Positions 55,793-64,000 of a stretch of DNA of 64,000 bases are shown here, piece by piece; positions within the stretch are counted from its first letter, which is position 1; every line of letters starts with the position of its first letter. The stretch comes from Corynebacterium suicordis DSM 45110. Lineage in GTDB: Bacteria > Actinomycetota > Actinomycetes > Mycobacteriales > Mycobacteriaceae. Position numbers and translations under genes: made by a program. The stretch lies in contig NZ_JADKMY010000002.1 in NCBI RefSeq assembly GCF_015351405.1, forward strand, positions 248,001 through 312,000. Reading direction: 5' to 3'. The notes beneath the pieces are model-generated. The model saw only the letters and a program-made list of their open reading frames with translations, ran no database searches and was not told the origin of the DNA.

Positions 55793-57067
55793 TTAAGCGG
55801 ACTTCTTATCCCGCTTGGCCACTTCTTCGTGGCTCAATAGCGTGGGCTCAGCCTCACCAGCCGCGCATTCTGCGGTGATGATGATCTCGCCAGTATCTTC
55901 ATCTTCCGGGATGGTGAACATCACGGGCAGCAGGATGGATTCCATGATGGAACGCAATCCGCGGGCACCCGTCTCCCGGGCCAGAGCCTGGCGAGCGATT
56001 TCCTTCAGGGCGCCTTCTTCGAAGGTGATCCGCACGCCATCCATTTCGAAGAGTCGCTCGTACTGGCGCACCAGCGAGTTCTTCGGCTCGGTGAGCACGC
56101 GCACCAGCGCTTCTTCATCCAAGTGACCCACGTGAGTGAGCACTGGAAGACGGCCGATGAGCTCTGGGATCAAGCCGAACTTCACCAGATCCTCCGGCTC
56201 CACGAACTCGAATGGGTTGGCATCAGCTTCTGCCTTGGAGGAGATCTCCGCGCCGAAGCCCAGCCCCTTCTTGCCGCGGCGCTCGGCGATGACCCGCTCG
56301 AGTCCGGAGAATGCTCCGGCCACGATGAACAGCACGTTCTTGGTATCGAACTGGATGAACTCCTGGTTCGGGTGCTTGCGTCCACCCTGAGGTGGCACGG
56401 AAGCCACGGTGCCTTCCAGGATCTTCAACAGTGCTTGCTGCACGCCTTCACCGGAGACATCGCGGGTGATGGAGGGGTTCTCGGACTTGCGGGAAATCTT
56501 GTCCACTTCATCCACGTAGATGATTCCGCGCTGGGCCTTATCCACATCAAAATCGGCAGCCTGCAGGAGCTTCAGCAGGATGTTCTCTACGTCTTCGCCC
56601 ACGTATCCAGCCTCGGTCAAAGAGGTGGCATCGGCGATCGCGAAGGGCACGTCCAGCATGCGCGCCAAGGACTGCGCCAGGTAGGTCTTGCCGGAACCGG
56701 TGGGGCCCAGCATGAGGATGTTGGACTTGGAGAGTTCCACTTCCTCATCAGTCCGGCGTGAGGTCACGTTGGACTGCTCAGCCTGAATGCGCTTGTAGTG
56801 GTTGTAAACAGCCACCGCGAGAGTCCGCTTGGCCTGATCCTGGCCGATCACATAGCGGTCCAGGAACTTGGAGATCGCAGACGGGGTGGGCAGCTTCTCG
56901 GAGTTCTCAGAAGAGGGTGCGGCCAGCATCTCCTCTTCGATGATCTCATTGCACAGCTCAATGCACTCATCGCAGATATAGACCCCGGGGCCGGCGATGA
57001 GCTTGCGTACTTGCTTCTGGCTCTTTCCACAGAAGGAGCACTTCAGCAGTTCAGCACTTTCTGGCAT
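55793..57067 (-). CDS. clpX: ATP-dependent Clp protease ATP-binding subunit ClpX
   Basis: A 424-residue AAA+ unfoldase that feeds substrates to ClpP1P2. The N-terminal zinc finger has Cys10, Cys13, Cys32 and Cys35 (CSFC...CDEC). Walker A is GPTGSGKT. Then come DEVDKIS (Walker B), the IGF-type ClpP-binding loop region, and sensor 2 (GARGLRSI). Length is standard. It is convergent with the TetR-like gene (19 bp between the stops) and separated from clpP2 by 178 bp with terminators, so it is probably transcribed separately from the clpP pair. Confidence 0.97.
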   Translation of the reverse strand: MPESAELLKCSFCGKSQKQVRKLIAGPGVYICDECIELCNEIIEEEMLAAPSSENSEKLPTPSAISKFLDRYVIGQDQAKRTLAVAVYNHYKRIQAEQSNVTSRRTDEEVELSKSNILMLGPTGSGKTYLAQSLARMLDVPFAIADATSLTEAGYVGEDVENILLKLLQAADFDVDKAQRGIIYVDEVDKISRKSENPSITRDVSGEGVQQALLKILEGTVASVPPQGGRKHPNQEFIQFDTKNVLFIVAGAFSGLERVIAERRGKKGLGFGAEISSKAEADANPFEFVEPEDLVKFGLIPELIGRLPVLTHVGHLDEEALVRVLTEPKNSLVRQYERLFEMDGVRITFEEGALKEIARQALARETGARGLRSIMESILLPVMFTIPEDEDTGEIIITAECAAGEAEPTLLSHEEVAKRDKKSA

Positions 57068-57150
57068 ACGGTTCAGCCACTGCTTTCTTTAAAAAATTGG
57101 CGAAAAATTGTTCAGACACGAATAGTGCCCAGATTACTCTGGGCGCGGAC

Positions 57151-57188
57151 AAAAAAGCTTAACCCCAGTGTCGTGTCGGACACTGGGG
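57151..57188 (-). terminator. Terminator after clpP1-clpP2
   Basis: CCCCAGTGTC pairs perfectly with GACACTGGGG around GTGTCG. The minus-strand transcript ends TTAAGCTTTTTT. A second GC-rich hairpin (57197-57230, AGCCCGGGC-type) lies between it and clpP2. Confidence 0.88.
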
Positions 57189-57245
57189 AAGTTCCTCGCT
57201 CGCCCGGGCTGAATAAGCCCAGGCAGGCGAAAGATGGGTACGCTA

Positions 57246-57866
57246 CTACTGCTGGGCAGAGAGCTTGCGGTATTCGAACACCTGGTCGATAATTCCGTAT
57301 TCCTTGGCTTCTTCGGCCGTGAGGATCTTATCGCGATCGGTATCGATACGCACCTGCTCTTCGGTACGGCCGGTGTGGCGAGCCAGCGTCTTCTCCATCA
57401 AAGTACGCATGCGCTCGATCTCCCGAGCCTGGATCTCCAGGTCGGAAACCTGACCCTGCACGCCACCGGTAGCAGGCTGGTGGATCAGCACGCGGGCGTT
57501 TGGCAGTGCTGCACGCTTGCCGGGAGTACCAGCGGCCAGCAGCACGGCAGCTGCGGAGGCAGCCTGACCCAGGCACACGGTCTGCACGTCTGGGCGGACG
57601 TACTGCATGGTGTCATAAATGGCCATCAAGCTGGTGAAAGAGCCACCAGGCGAGTTGATGTACATCGTGATATCGCGATCAGGATCCAAGCCCTCAAGCA
57701 CCAACAGCTGCGCCATGATGTCATTGGCAGAGGCGTCGTCTACCTGCGTACCGAGGAAGATGATGCGCTCTTCGAAGAGCTTGTTGTAAGGGTTAGATTC
57801 CTTGGCGCCGTACGTGGAGTGCTCCACGAAGGAGGGAAGGATGTAACGCATATCTGGCATTTTCAT
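57246..57866 (-). CDS. clpP2: ATP-dependent Clp protease proteolytic subunit 2
   Basis: A 206-residue serine peptidase subunit. Ser104 (GQAASAAA) and His129 (LIHQPATGG) form the catalytic pair, with Asp in the later [15 protein letters not shown] region. In actinobacteria ClpP1 and ClpP2 form a mixed two-ring barrel that works with ClpX and ClpC. The ATG follows the clpP1 stop by 2 nt (TAAGAATG). Its AAGGAG lies inside the clpP1 3' end, so the two are translationally coupled. The N-terminus ([15 protein letters not shown]) matches mycobacterial ClpP2. Confidence 0.97.
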   Translation of the reverse strand: MKMPDMRYILPSFVEHSTYGAKESNPYNKLFEERIIFLGTQVDDASANDIMAQLLVLEGLDPDRDITMYINSPGGSFTSLMAIYDTMQYVRPDVQTVCLGQAASAAAVLLAAGTPGKRAALPNARVLIHQPATGGVQGQVSDLEIQAREIERMRTLMEKTLARHTGRTEEQVRIDTDRDKILTAEEAKEYGIIDQVFEYRKLSAQQ

Positions 57867-57868
57867 TC

Positions 57869-58465
57869 TTACTTCTCCTTCGCAGAAGTGATCACGTGGT
57901 CAACAAAGCCATAATCCTTGGCCTGCTCCGCGGTGAACCAGCGGTCACGGTCGGAATCCTTGGCGATCTGCTCCACGGTCTGGCCGGTGAACTGAGCGAT
58001 AAGCTCCGCCATTTCCTTCTTGGTGTGAGCAAACTGCTCAGCCTGGATGGCAATATCTGCCGCGGTACCACCCACGCCAGCGGAAGGCTGGTGCATCATG
58101 ATGCGGGCATGAGGCAGCGCGTAACGCTTGCCCTTGGTACCTGCGGAAAGCAGGAACTGGCCCATCGACGCAGCCAAGCCCATGCCGTAGGTAGCGATAT
58201 CGCAAGGCGAGTACTGCATGGTGTCAAAGATCGCCATGCCCGCGGTCACCGAACCACCCGGGGAGTTGATGTACAGAGAAATATCCTTGGTGGGATCCTC
58301 AGCGGAAAGCAGCAGGATCTGGGCACACAGTTTGTTGGCGATCTCGTCATCGACCTGACTGCCGAGGAAAATGATGCGTTCCTTCAGCAGACGCTCAAAT
58401 ACCGAGTCGTGTGCGCTCGGCGTGTCCCCGCCGCCAGTGGCAAGCGGATTGGATTGAGTACTCAT
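57869..58465 (-). CDS. clpP1: ATP-dependent Clp protease proteolytic subunit 1
   Basis: A 198-residue serine peptidase subunit. Ser100 (GLAASMGQ), His125 ([11 protein letters not shown]) and the following Asp-containing [15 protein letters not shown] make the active site. ATG 58465 (MSTQSNPLA) has GAGGAG 5 nt upstream; the frame to 58516 is not needed. The N-terminal ~18 residues, Ser/Gly-rich, may be a propeptide of the type removed in mycobacterial ClpP1. Transcription is probably controlled by ClgR (operator at 58563-58573). Confidence 0.97.
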   Translation of the reverse strand: MSTQSNPLATGGGDTPSAHDSVFERLLKERIIFLGSQVDDEIANKLCAQILLLSAEDPTKDISLYINSPGGSVTAGMAIFDTMQYSPCDIATYGMGLAASMGQFLLSAGTKGKRYALPHARIMMHQPSAGVGGTAADIAIQAEQFAHTKKEMAELIAQFTGQTVEQIAKDSDRDRWFTAEQAKDYGFVDHVITSAKEK

Positions 58466-58562
58466 GGTGCTCCTCACGGATATGGACGTTCTTGTCTTCA
58501 AGCCTTCGATGCCCAAGCCTAGTCATCATCGAGCTCAGCTTGTGCCTCGGATCGGGCTTGTT

Positions 58563-58573
58563 CGCTGTCAGCG
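58563..58573. promoter_or_regulatory. Predicted ClgR operator upstream of clpP1-clpP2
   Basis: CGCTGTCAGCG on the + strand (CGCTGACAGCG on the minus strand) fits the ClgR half-site pattern CGC-N5-GCG with the Y-N-A-N-R spacer on the minus strand, followed by AA as in the known consensus. It lies about 100 bp upstream of clpP1. ClgR activates clpP1P2 in C. glutamicum; the match here is by eye. Confidence 0.55.
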
Positions 58574-58618
58574 CACGCGCCTCGCATGCCGTGCCGGTAC
58601 GCCGCAGCTGGAACAGCG

Positions 58619-58659
58619 AAAATCCCCCGGCCTTGGCGGATGCCAGGACAGGGGGATTT
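58619..58659 (-). terminator. Trigger-factor terminator
   Basis: AAATCCCCC / GGGGGATTT with an inner CCTTGGC / GCCAGG stem; the minus-strand transcript ends ATTTTC. It sits between tig and the clpP1 promoter. Confidence 0.8.
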
Positions 58660-58702
58660 ACGTTAGGCGCCTCGAAGCTATGCAGCCTGGAGGTAAAAAG
58701 TC

Positions 58703-60232
58703 CTACTTATCGGACTTCTTCTCTGCCTTCTTGCCGGAATCCTTCTTCTTGTCGGACTTCTTTGCAGAATCGTCCTTCTTTGCGGATTCCTTCTTCTTCG
58801 CAGGCTTCTTCTCAGCCTTGTCTGCAGACTTCTCATCTGCGGACTTCTCGTCAGCAGAATCCTTGTCCGCATCTGCATCTGCATCAGCAGATTCAGCAGA
58901 ATCGGCAGGCTCATCGATGCCGAAGAACTGCTTCGGGTCAACCTCGTTGCCCTCGGTGTCCTTCACGGAAGTCTTGGCAATGTTCAGCGCCAGGGACTTG
59001 CCGCGGCGAACATCCGCGAACAGGCTAGCCAGCTGGCCGGCCTGCTGCAGCTGCATGATGAACTGGTTTGGATCCATGCCGTACTGCGCAGCAGTAAAGG
59101 TGATGTGATCCATCAGCTCTTCCTGGGACACGTCTGGCTGCTCTTCGTCAGCCAGGGCATCCAGGAACAGCTGGGTGCGAACGGAGTCCTCGGCTGCCTC
59201 GCGGGCATCTTCCTCGAACTTCTCGCGGGTGAGATCCTGCGCGGCCAGCATGGCCTCGAAGGTCTTCTCGTCGCCACCGAACTGGGCGATGATCTGCTGG
59301 ATCTGTCCATCAACCTGGTCCTTGACCACGGCTTCTGGCAATGCCACCTCAGTCTGCTCCAGGGCTGCAGCCAACACCTTGTCGCGGATTTCTCCGGCCT
59401 GGGTGTTCTTCAGCTGCTCTTCCACCTGGCCCTTGAGGGACTCGCGGAGCTCCTCCAGGGTGTCGAACTCGGATGCCAACTGGGCGAAATCATCGTCCAG
59501 CTCAGGGAGCTCGCGCTCCTTCACAGCACCGAGCTTCACGGTGACCTCAGCATCTTCATTGGCGTGATCGCCGGCAACCAGCTTGGAGGTGAAGGTCTTC
59601 TCTTCGCCTTCCTTCATGCCGGTCAGAGCCTCATCAAGGCCCTCAACCAGAGAGTCGTTGCCGACCTCATGGGAAAGTCCCTCGGTGGTGGCTTCATCCA
59701 CGGTCTCGCCATCGATGGTGGCGGAGAGATCGATGGAGACGAAATCGCCTTCCTTGACCTTGCGATCCACTGGCTTCAAGGTTCCGAAACGAGCCTGAAG
59801 GTTCTTCAGCTCGGCGTCGATTGCCTCATCATCAGCCTGCAGGGGCGCTACTTCAACGAAGATGGAAGAGAAATCAGGAAGCTTGATCTCGGGGCGCACG
59901 TCCACCTCAGCGGTGAAGGTGACGGACTCGCCATCCTTGAGCTCGGCGATGTCGATCTCGGGCTGGCCGAGAGCCTTGACATCGTTTTCCTCAACGGCCT
60001 GGCCATAGCGAGATGGCAGCATCTCGTTGATGACCTGATCCAGCACTGCACCGCGACCCAAACGAGCCTCGAGGATCTTGGCAGGAACCTTTCCCTTGCG
60101 GAAGCCAGGCATGTTGACCTGGGATGCGAGGGTCTTGTACGCCTGATCGAACTCTGGCTTCAACTCATCGAAAGGTACCTCGACGGTTAGCTTGGTGCGG
60201 GTGGCGCTCAGCTTCTCTACAGAGCTCTTCAC
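58703..60232 (-). CDS. tig: Trigger factor (ribosome-associated chaperone and prolyl isomerase)
   Basis: A 509-residue chaperone that binds the ribosome exit tunnel. The N-terminal ribosome-binding domain (KLTVEVPFDELKPEFDQAYK, MPGFRKGKVPAK) is followed by an FKBP-type domain (VKEGDFVSIDLSATIDGE) and a helical C-terminal domain. The last ~65 residues are an Asp/Ala then Lys-rich tail (repeats of SADEKSADEK, AKKK), longer than in E. coli but seen in actinobacteria. The start is GTG 60232 with AGGAG about 9 nt upstream; the open frame to 60454 overlaps the tRNA terminator. It is upstream of clpP1, the conserved order. Confidence 0.96.
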   Translation of the reverse strand: MKSSVEKLSATRTKLTVEVPFDELKPEFDQAYKTLASQVNMPGFRKGKVPAKILEARLGRGAVLDQVINEMLPSRYGQAVEENDVKALGQPEIDIAELKDGESVTFTAEVDVRPEIKLPDFSSIFVEVAPLQADDEAIDAELKNLQARFGTLKPVDRKVKEGDFVSIDLSATIDGETVDEATTEGLSHEVGNDSLVEGLDEALTGMKEGEEKTFTSKLVAGDHANEDAEVTVKLGAVKERELPELDDDFAQLASEFDTLEELRESLKGQVEEQLKNTQAGEIRDKVLAAALEQTEVALPEAVVKDQVDGQIQQIIAQFGGDEKTFEAMLAAQDLTREKFEEDAREAAEDSVRTQLFLDALADEEQPDVSQEELMDHITFTAAQYGMDPNQFIMQLQQAGQLASLFADVRRGKSLALNIAKTSVKDTEGNEVDPKQFFGIDEPADSAESADADADADKDSADEKSADEKSADKAEKKPAKKKESAKKDDSAKKSDKKKDSGKKAEKKSDK

Positions 60233-60364
60233 GAATGCACACTCCTGTTGTTCTTTGGTTGACAGGCGGGCAGATTTGCGCCTGCCTGTTTGGTCATTCC
60301 TAGATTTTATCTGGTCGCGTGGAACCTCGTCGCTGGGGGTCTGTTTTCCCGGTTTTCTTCCCAA

Positions 60365-60383
60365 CCTTCTTTTCGACGCCGCC
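60365..60383 (-). repeat. Dispersed GGCGGCGTCG-purine motif between tig and tRNA-Pro
   Basis: GGCGGCGTCGAAAAGAAGG on the minus strand, in non-coding DNA. Confidence 0.6.
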
Positions 60384-60407
60384 ACTGCCCCATCCGCGTT
60401 TGCGGAA

Positions 60408-60451
60408 ACAAAAAACCGACCTACCGGAGAGAAACTCTCCGATAGGCCGGT
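60408..60451 (-). terminator. Terminator after the tRNA pair
   Basis: ACCGaCCTAcCGGAGAG pairs with CTCTCCGaTAGGcCGGT around AAA; the minus-strand transcript ends in TTTTTTG. It closes the tRNA-Gly/tRNA-Pro transcript. Confidence 0.85.
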
Positions 60452-60460
60452 CAATGTTAA

Positions 60461-60537
60461 TGGTCGGGATGACAGGATTCGAACCTGCGACCCTCCGCTC
60501 CCAAAGCGGATGCGCTACCAAGCTGCGCCACATCCCG
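60461..60537 (-). tRNA. tRNA-Pro (anticodon TGG)
   Basis: A 77-nt cloverleaf read on the minus strand: acceptor CGGGATG / CATCCCG, anticodon stem TCCGC / GCGGA with loop TTTGGGA, T-loop GGTTCGAATCC, and encoded CCA. Anticodon TGG reads CCN proline codons. Confidence 0.97.
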
Positions 60538-60542
60538 ACGAG

Positions 60543-60614
60543 AGGGAACGACGGGAATCGAACCCGCGTCTTCAGCTTGGAAGGCTGAGGTATTAGCCAC
60601 TATACGACGTTCCC
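60543..60614 (-). tRNA. tRNA-Gly (anticodon TCC)
   Basis: A 72-nt cloverleaf: acceptor GGGAACG / CGTTCCC, anticodon stem TCAGC / GCTGA with loop CTTCCAA, and T-loop GGTTCGATTCC. No CCA is encoded (next bases CTC). It lies 5 nt upstream of tRNA-Pro on the same strand, so the two are probably processed from one transcript. Confidence 0.97.
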
Positions 60615-60739
60615 GTGTCCATCACTAATCGGTTAAACCCGAGGGACAAACCTAGGGACTAACGATGTGAATTACGGGCTTTCGCCCGTGTGATTTCCAC
60701 GAGAAGTAACGATACATCATTAGCCCCAAGGATCAATAA

Positions 60740-62497
60740 TCACAGGCCCTTGAATCCCGAAGGCCGAGGTACATTGCGCAAATTGGCCCGGGCGAGATTG
60801 ATCATCTTCCCCACTCCGCCGTCCAGAACCGTGGCCACTGCGGCGCGGGAGAAACCGGCCACCTGCTCCAGGGAAATCTCTGGCGGGATGCTCAGCGCGT
60901 TGGGATCCGTCACCACATCCACCAGCACTGGGCCCTGGTAGGCAAAGGCCTCGCGCAGCGTGCTCTGGACATCCTCTGGGCGCTCAATGCGATAAGACTT
61001 CAGGCCAGCCGCTGCGGCGATGTCCGCGTAATTGACTGCTTCGTGGTCCGTGCCGAAGTCCGGCAGACCAGCCACCAGCATCTCCAGCTTGACCATGCCC
61101 AGGGAGGAGTTGTTGAACACCACGGCCTTCAGAGGCAGGTCATGCAACTTGGCGGTGAGCAGCTCGCCCATGAGCATGCTCAAGCCACCATCGCCACACA
61201 TGGCCACAACTTGCCGCTTGCGATCAGCGAACTGCGCGCCGATGGCCTGTGGGAATGCGTTAGCCATGGTGCCGTGGCGGAAGCTGGCCAGCAGCTTCCG
61301 CTTGCCGTTGGGGTTGATGTAGCGGGCATGCCACACGTTGCACATGCCGGTGTCCGCCGTGAACACGGCATCGTCGGTAGCCACGGAATCGATGATGTCA
61401 GCGAGGTACTCGGGGTGGATCGGGGTGCTCTGCGCGTGCTTTGAGGTGTAGGCCTCGATCACGTGCGAGAGGTTCTTTTCCTGCTTGACCAGCATCTTGT
61501 CCAGGAAGCTGCGGTCTTCCTTGGTTTCCAGCAGGGGCAGCACGGCCTCGATGGTTGCTGCCACATCTCCGTGCACTGGCACGTCCACTGCAGTGCGGCG
61601 GCCGATATTGCCCGCCTTGATGTCCACCTGGGCGGTGCGGGTGTCCCGTGGCAAGAACTCCGTGTACGGGAAGTCAGTGCCCAGCAGGATGAGCAGGTCT
61701 GCCTCGTTGAAGGCCTCGCTGCAGGCGCCATAGCCCAGCAGGCCGGACATTCCCACGTCATAGGGGTTGTCGTAGTGCAAGAATTCCTTGCCACCATAGG
61801 CGTGGCCGAGCGGTGCCTTGATCTTCTCTGCCAGCTCCAGCACCTGCTCGCGTGCGCCAGCACAACCGGCACCACCGAAAAGGGTGACGGATTCCGCGGC
61901 GTTGATGGCCTCGGCCAGTGCCTGCACCTGGGATGCGGCGGGAACCACGGTGGGCTCAGCGGAGGAGATCTTGGAGGCCAGCTGCGGGGAATCAACCGCA
62001 TCCTCAGAGGCGATATCCCCGGGGATCACCAGCACGGATACGCCGTTGCCAGCCATGGTGGACTGGATGGCGTGGTGCAGGATGGTGGCACCCTGCTCAG
62101 CCGAATTCACCATTTCGCAGTAGCTGGAGCACTCCGCGAAGAGTTGCTCTGGGTGAGTCTCCTGGAAATAGTGGGAGCCGATGAATTGACTGGGGATGTG
62201 GCTGGCGATAGCCAGCACCTTGGCACCGTTGCGGTGTGAGTCATAGAGGCCCTGCAGCATGTGCAGGTTTCCTGGGCCACAGCTTCCGGCGCAGACCGCC
62301 AGCTTGCCGGTCATCTGAGACTCAGCGCCGGCGGCAAAGCCAGCCGCTTCTTCGTTACGCACATGCACCCATTCGATGTCACTGCGCTTCACGGCATCCA
62401 CGATGGGGTTAAGGCTGTCCCCCACCAGGCCAAAAATTCTTTCTACACCGTTGTCTTCTAGGGTTTTTACCAACTGCTCGGCGTATGTCTTGCTCAT
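60740..62497 (-). CDS. pqo: Pyruvate:quinone oxidoreductase (pyruvate dehydrogenase, cytochrome/quinone)
   Basis: A 585-residue peripheral membrane flavoenzyme that decarboxylates pyruvate to acetate and CO2, passing electrons to menaquinone; it requires thiamine diphosphate and FAD. The catalytic Glu lies in RNEEAAGFAAGAE. The TPP motif starts MCGDGGLSMLMGE and ends FNNSSLGMVKLE. The sequence follows C. glutamicum Pqo closely from memory (IGLVGDSLNPIVDAV, ETHPEQLFAECSSYCEMVN). ATG 62497 (MSKTYAEQ) gives the normal length; the frame to 62608 adds a non-conserved N-terminus. Confidence 0.95.
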   Translation of the reverse strand: MSKTYAEQLVKTLEDNGVERIFGLVGDSLNPIVDAVKRSDIEWVHVRNEEAAGFAAGAESQMTGKLAVCAGSCGPGNLHMLQGLYDSHRNGAKVLAIASHIPSQFIGSHYFQETHPEQLFAECSSYCEMVNSAEQGATILHHAIQSTMAGNGVSVLVIPGDIASEDAVDSPQLASKISSAEPTVVPAASQVQALAEAINAAESVTLFGGAGCAGAREQVLELAEKIKAPLGHAYGGKEFLHYDNPYDVGMSGLLGYGACSEAFNEADLLILLGTDFPYTEFLPRDTRTAQVDIKAGNIGRRTAVDVPVHGDVAATIEAVLPLLETKEDRSFLDKMLVKQEKNLSHVIEAYTSKHAQSTPIHPEYLADIIDSVATDDAVFTADTGMCNVWHARYINPNGKRKLLASFRHGTMANAFPQAIGAQFADRKRQVVAMCGDGGLSMLMGELLTAKLHDLPLKAVVFNNSSLGMVKLEMLVAGLPDFGTDHEAVNYADIAAAAGLKSYRIERPEDVQSTLREAFAYQGPVLVDVVTDPNALSIPPEISLEQVAGFSRAAVATVLDGGVGKMINLARANLRNVPRPSGFKGL

Positions 62498-62702
62498 TAT
62501 CCCGTTCAGCATTCCTTCTTCATTGACGCTTATCGCATGTTGTGCGAACTCGATACTCTCCACCCTACGTGCGAGACCCGCACCTTGGCCGGGTAAAGAA
62601 GCGCTCAATACATGCCTTGGGTGCGCACGCGTGAAAAAATATTTTGCGAAAGTTCTTTGCTTCTGAGGTGGCTCTTAGGTTTTAGCCTTAAACTCACTAG
62701 GC

Positions 62703-62915
62703 ATGGAACCAGTGATTATTGATCGCGTGAGCGGCGTTGAATTATGGACAGCTATCCAGTGTGCTGAGTTCTCCGGGACGGCACGCGGGACTTTTACCAG
62801 CTACGCCGGCCGCGGCCGCGCACCCCAGCCCGTAGTCAAGCTTCATGGCCTCACGTTGTGGAACTCCCAGGACGTGAAGGACTGGCAGGAAAAACGCACC
62901 GCGCAGAAGAGCTAA
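62703..62915 (+). CDS. Small helix-turn-helix (AlpA/MerR-like) protein
   Basis: A 70-residue protein resembling the short winged-helix DNA-binding proteins of the MerR/excisionase type: TAIQCAEFSGTARGTFTSY as the helix-turn-helix, GRGRAPQPV as the wing, and WNSQDVKDWQEKR as the C-terminal helix. Such proteins act as small regulators or excision factors, but no integrase or phage gene is nearby, so a regulator is more likely. It is divergent from pqo (205 bp between the starts). A strong hairpin follows. Confidence 0.7.
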   Translation: MEPVIIDRVSGVELWTAIQCAEFSGTARGTFTSYAGRGRAPQPVVKLHGLTLWNSQDVKDWQEKRTAQKS

Positions 62916-62935
62916 GGTTCTCTCAGAAAAACCCC

Positions 62936-62978
62936 AAAGCCCGCCTCGCTGCGCAATACGCAGCAGGGGCGGGCTTTG
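62936..62978. terminator. Bidirectional-type terminator after the small HTH gene
   Basis: AAAGCCCGCC(T)CGCTGCG pairs with CGCAGC(A)GGGGCGGGCTTT around CAATA. A-rich sequence lies to the left and CTTTGTG to the right, so termination is likely for either direction but the T-run is short. Confidence 0.7.
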
Positions 62979-63035
62979 TGTACCTCGGGGCGGGTTAACT
63001 TCTCCCCTCCCCGCGGAAAACGGGGTCAAACGGTG

Positions 63036-63509
63036 CTAGTTCTTCGGCAGCTCTGGAGCTTCACCGGTGCGTTCGTACTCAGCCAGGATGTCAATGCGGC
63101 GCTGGTGGCGCGCTTCTTCGCTCCATGGCTGGCTAATGAAGGCATCCACGATCGCGAGTGCTTCCTCCTCGGAGTGCATGCGGCCGCCCAAGCCGATCAG
63201 CTGAGCCTTGTTGTGCTCCCGGGCTAGCTTGGCGGTCTCCACGGACCACGCGAGTGCGCAACGCGCACCCGGTACCTTGTTCGCGGCGATCTGCTCGCCG
63301 TTGCCGGATCCACCGAGGACAATGCCCAGGGATCCTTCGTCCTCTACCGTTCGACGCGCAGCTTCGATACAAAAAGCTGGGTAGTCATCGTTGGCGTCAT
63401 ACTCGTGAGCGCCACAATCGATGACCTCCAAGCCCTTGCTATTGAGGTGATCCTTGATCACGTTCTTCATCTCGAAGCCGGCATGGTCTGCACCTAAGTA
63501 AATTCGCAT
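63036..63509 (-). CDS. rpiB: Ribose-5-phosphate isomerase B
   Basis: A 157-residue enzyme that interconverts ribose 5-phosphate and ribulose 5-phosphate in the pentose phosphate pathway. YLGADHAGFEMK, DCGAHEYDANDDYPAFC, LGGSGNGEQIAANKVPGARCALAW and REHNKAQLIGLGGRMH are in order. GGSGNGEQ replaces the catalytic Cys of E. coli RpiB, as in the mycobacterial enzyme type, which uses a different catalytic base. ATG 63509 has no strong Shine-Dalgarno; it follows the DsbA-family gene by 11 bp, so coupling is likely. Confidence 0.95.
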   Translation of the reverse strand: MRIYLGADHAGFEMKNVIKDHLNSKGLEVIDCGAHEYDANDDYPAFCIEAARRTVEDEGSLGIVLGGSGNGEQIAANKVPGARCALAWSVETAKLAREHNKAQLIGLGGRMHSEEEALAIVDAFISQPWSEEARHQRRIDILAEYERTGEAPELPKN

Positions 63510-63520
63510 AGTTGCAAATC

Positions 63521-64000
63521 TTAGCGCGTTGCGGAGGCGGGTTCCGCCTTGGGAGACTCGTTGCGGGAGCGCTTGAGCTCAAAGAAGTGGGGGAAGCTAC
63601 CGAGGGTGATGGCGGCGTCGAAAAGTTCTCCGGCTTTTTCGCCCTCTGGAATGCGGGTGAGTACGGGTCCGAAGAATGCGTTGTCGCCGATCTGCACCAC
63701 GGGAGTTCCCACGTCATCGCCCACCAGGGAAATGGCCTTCTCGTGGGAGGACTTGAGCTGGCTCATGTAGGAACCCTGCTCGTCATCTTCCTTGTGCGCT
63801 GCCTCAAAGAATGCAGGATCCGCGCCGATTTCTTGCAGGGTGTCCTTGATGAGCTGGTCATAGGCGTCTGCTTCTTGGCGGTGGCCGTAGCCTTCATTGT
63901 GGATCTTGGTTCCGAGAACGGTGTAGTAGGAATCCACCAGCTCTGGGCTTTCGGTGAACAGTCCGGCGGCAACCAGCGCTGGGCCCCGGGCGGCGATCAT
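63521..64000 (-). CDS. DsbA/thioredoxin-fold protein (mycothiol-dependent nitroreductase type), N-terminus outside window
   Basis: The frame is open to the window edge. 159 residues are visible, beginning MIAARGPALVAAGLF, which is probably internal. TKIHNEGYGHRQEADAY, EVGTPVVQIGDNAFFGPVLT (written here in part as VGTPVVQIGDNAFFGPV) and GSFPHFFELKRSR match the C-terminal half of the DsbA-like family that in mycobacteria includes the mycothiol-dependent nitroreductase. The CxxC region would be upstream of position 64000. A copy of the dispersed motif lies at 63611-63625 in the codons for FDAA. Transcription continues into rpiB. Confidence 0.75.
   Translation of the reverse strand: MIAARGPALVAAGLFTESPELVDSYYTVLGTKIHNEGYGHRQEADAYDQLIKDTLQEIGADPAFFEAAHKEDDEQGSYMSQLKSSHEKAISLVGDDVGTPVVQIGDNAFFGPVLTRIPEGEKAGELFDAAITLGSFPHFFELKRSRNESPKAEPASATR
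63611..63625 (+). repeat. Dispersed GGCGGCGTCG-purine motif in the DsbA-family gene
   Basis: GGCGGCGTCGAAAAG, antisense to the gene. Confidence 0.5.

Noticed and set aside
62630..62665. A possible RamB site in the pqo promoter region (TTTGCGAAAGTT)
   Set aside because: It has an extra base relative to the known TTTGCAAAGT core, so the match is not convincing by eye.
62670..62700. A DtxR-like iron box upstream of the small HTH gene (TTAGGTTTTAGCCTTAAAC)
   Set aside because: Only one half resembles the consensus when aligned; the other half mismatches at four positions.

Overview
The window looks like a stretch of core chromosome from a Corynebacterium species (Corynebacteriales, high-GC Actinobacteria). 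The gene orders valS-folC-DUF4233-...-ndk-...-rne-rplU-rpmA-obg-proB-proA-nadD-rsfS and comEA-comEC-holA-rpsT/lepA are typical of the group. So are a ClpP1-ClpP2 pair with a ClgR-type operator, a mycobacterial-type RpiB, a Mdh beginning like the corynebacterial enzyme, and a pyruvate:quinone oxidoreductase. The species cannot be fixed from the sequence alone. I see no prophage, insertion sequence, CRISPR array or rRNA operon.

Layout. 1-8.5 kb: end of a small membrane protein, an M3 oligopeptidase, then a + strand run of carboxylesterase, MalY/AecD-type C-S lyase, ABC exporter and class III aminotransferase, closed by a strong terminator. 8.6-16.6 kb: CsbD stress protein, 3-hydroxyacyl-CoA dehydrogenase, BCCT osmolyte carrier, a SNF2 helicase with a helix-hairpin-helix, and a thiamine-diphosphate enzyme translationally coupled to a proline-rich membrane protein. 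17.5-22.5 kb: secreted serine-hydrolase-like protein, phosphoesterase, BASS transporter, lipoprotein, DUF2786 protein, membrane protein. 22.5-27.9 kb: lepA, a PemK/MazF-like protein, rpsT, an ADP-ribosylglycohydrolase and holA. 27.9-34.3 kb: comEC, comEA, degV, histidine phosphatase, rsfS, nadD. 34.5-45.5 kb: a Tat-exported dioxygenase-like lipoprotein, then proA, proB, obg, rpmA, rplU, rne and a membrane protein. 45.6-54.7 kb: ndk, a broken peptidoglycan amidase, DUF4233 protein, folC, valS, an esterase and mdh. 54.8-64 kb: degenerate TetR-like protein, clpX, clpP2, clpP1, tig, tRNA-Pro and tRNA-Gly, pqo, a small HTH protein, rpiB and a truncated DsbA-family gene.

Most of the window is housekeeping: ribosome assembly (rpsT, rplU, rpmA, obg, rsfS, lepA), RNA turnover (rne), protein quality control (tig, clpP1P2, clpX), proline, NAD and folate synthesis, and central carbon (mdh, pqo, rpiB). 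The accessory content is scattered single genes rather than an island.

The most unusual signal is not a gene. A directional motif, GG(T/C)GGCGTCG followed by a purine tract (AAAAGAA-like), recurs at least 16 times on both strands. It falls in intergenic DNA, at gene ends and inside several unrelated coding regions, in different reading frames. It looks selected as DNA, not as protein. Also notable are an in-frame TAA splitting the amidase, a repeat-bearing insertion inside DegV, repeated RRVVRR peptides in the RNase E arms, and long N-terminal extensions on ProB and FolC. All coordinates, starts and motifs were read by eye; no database search was run.
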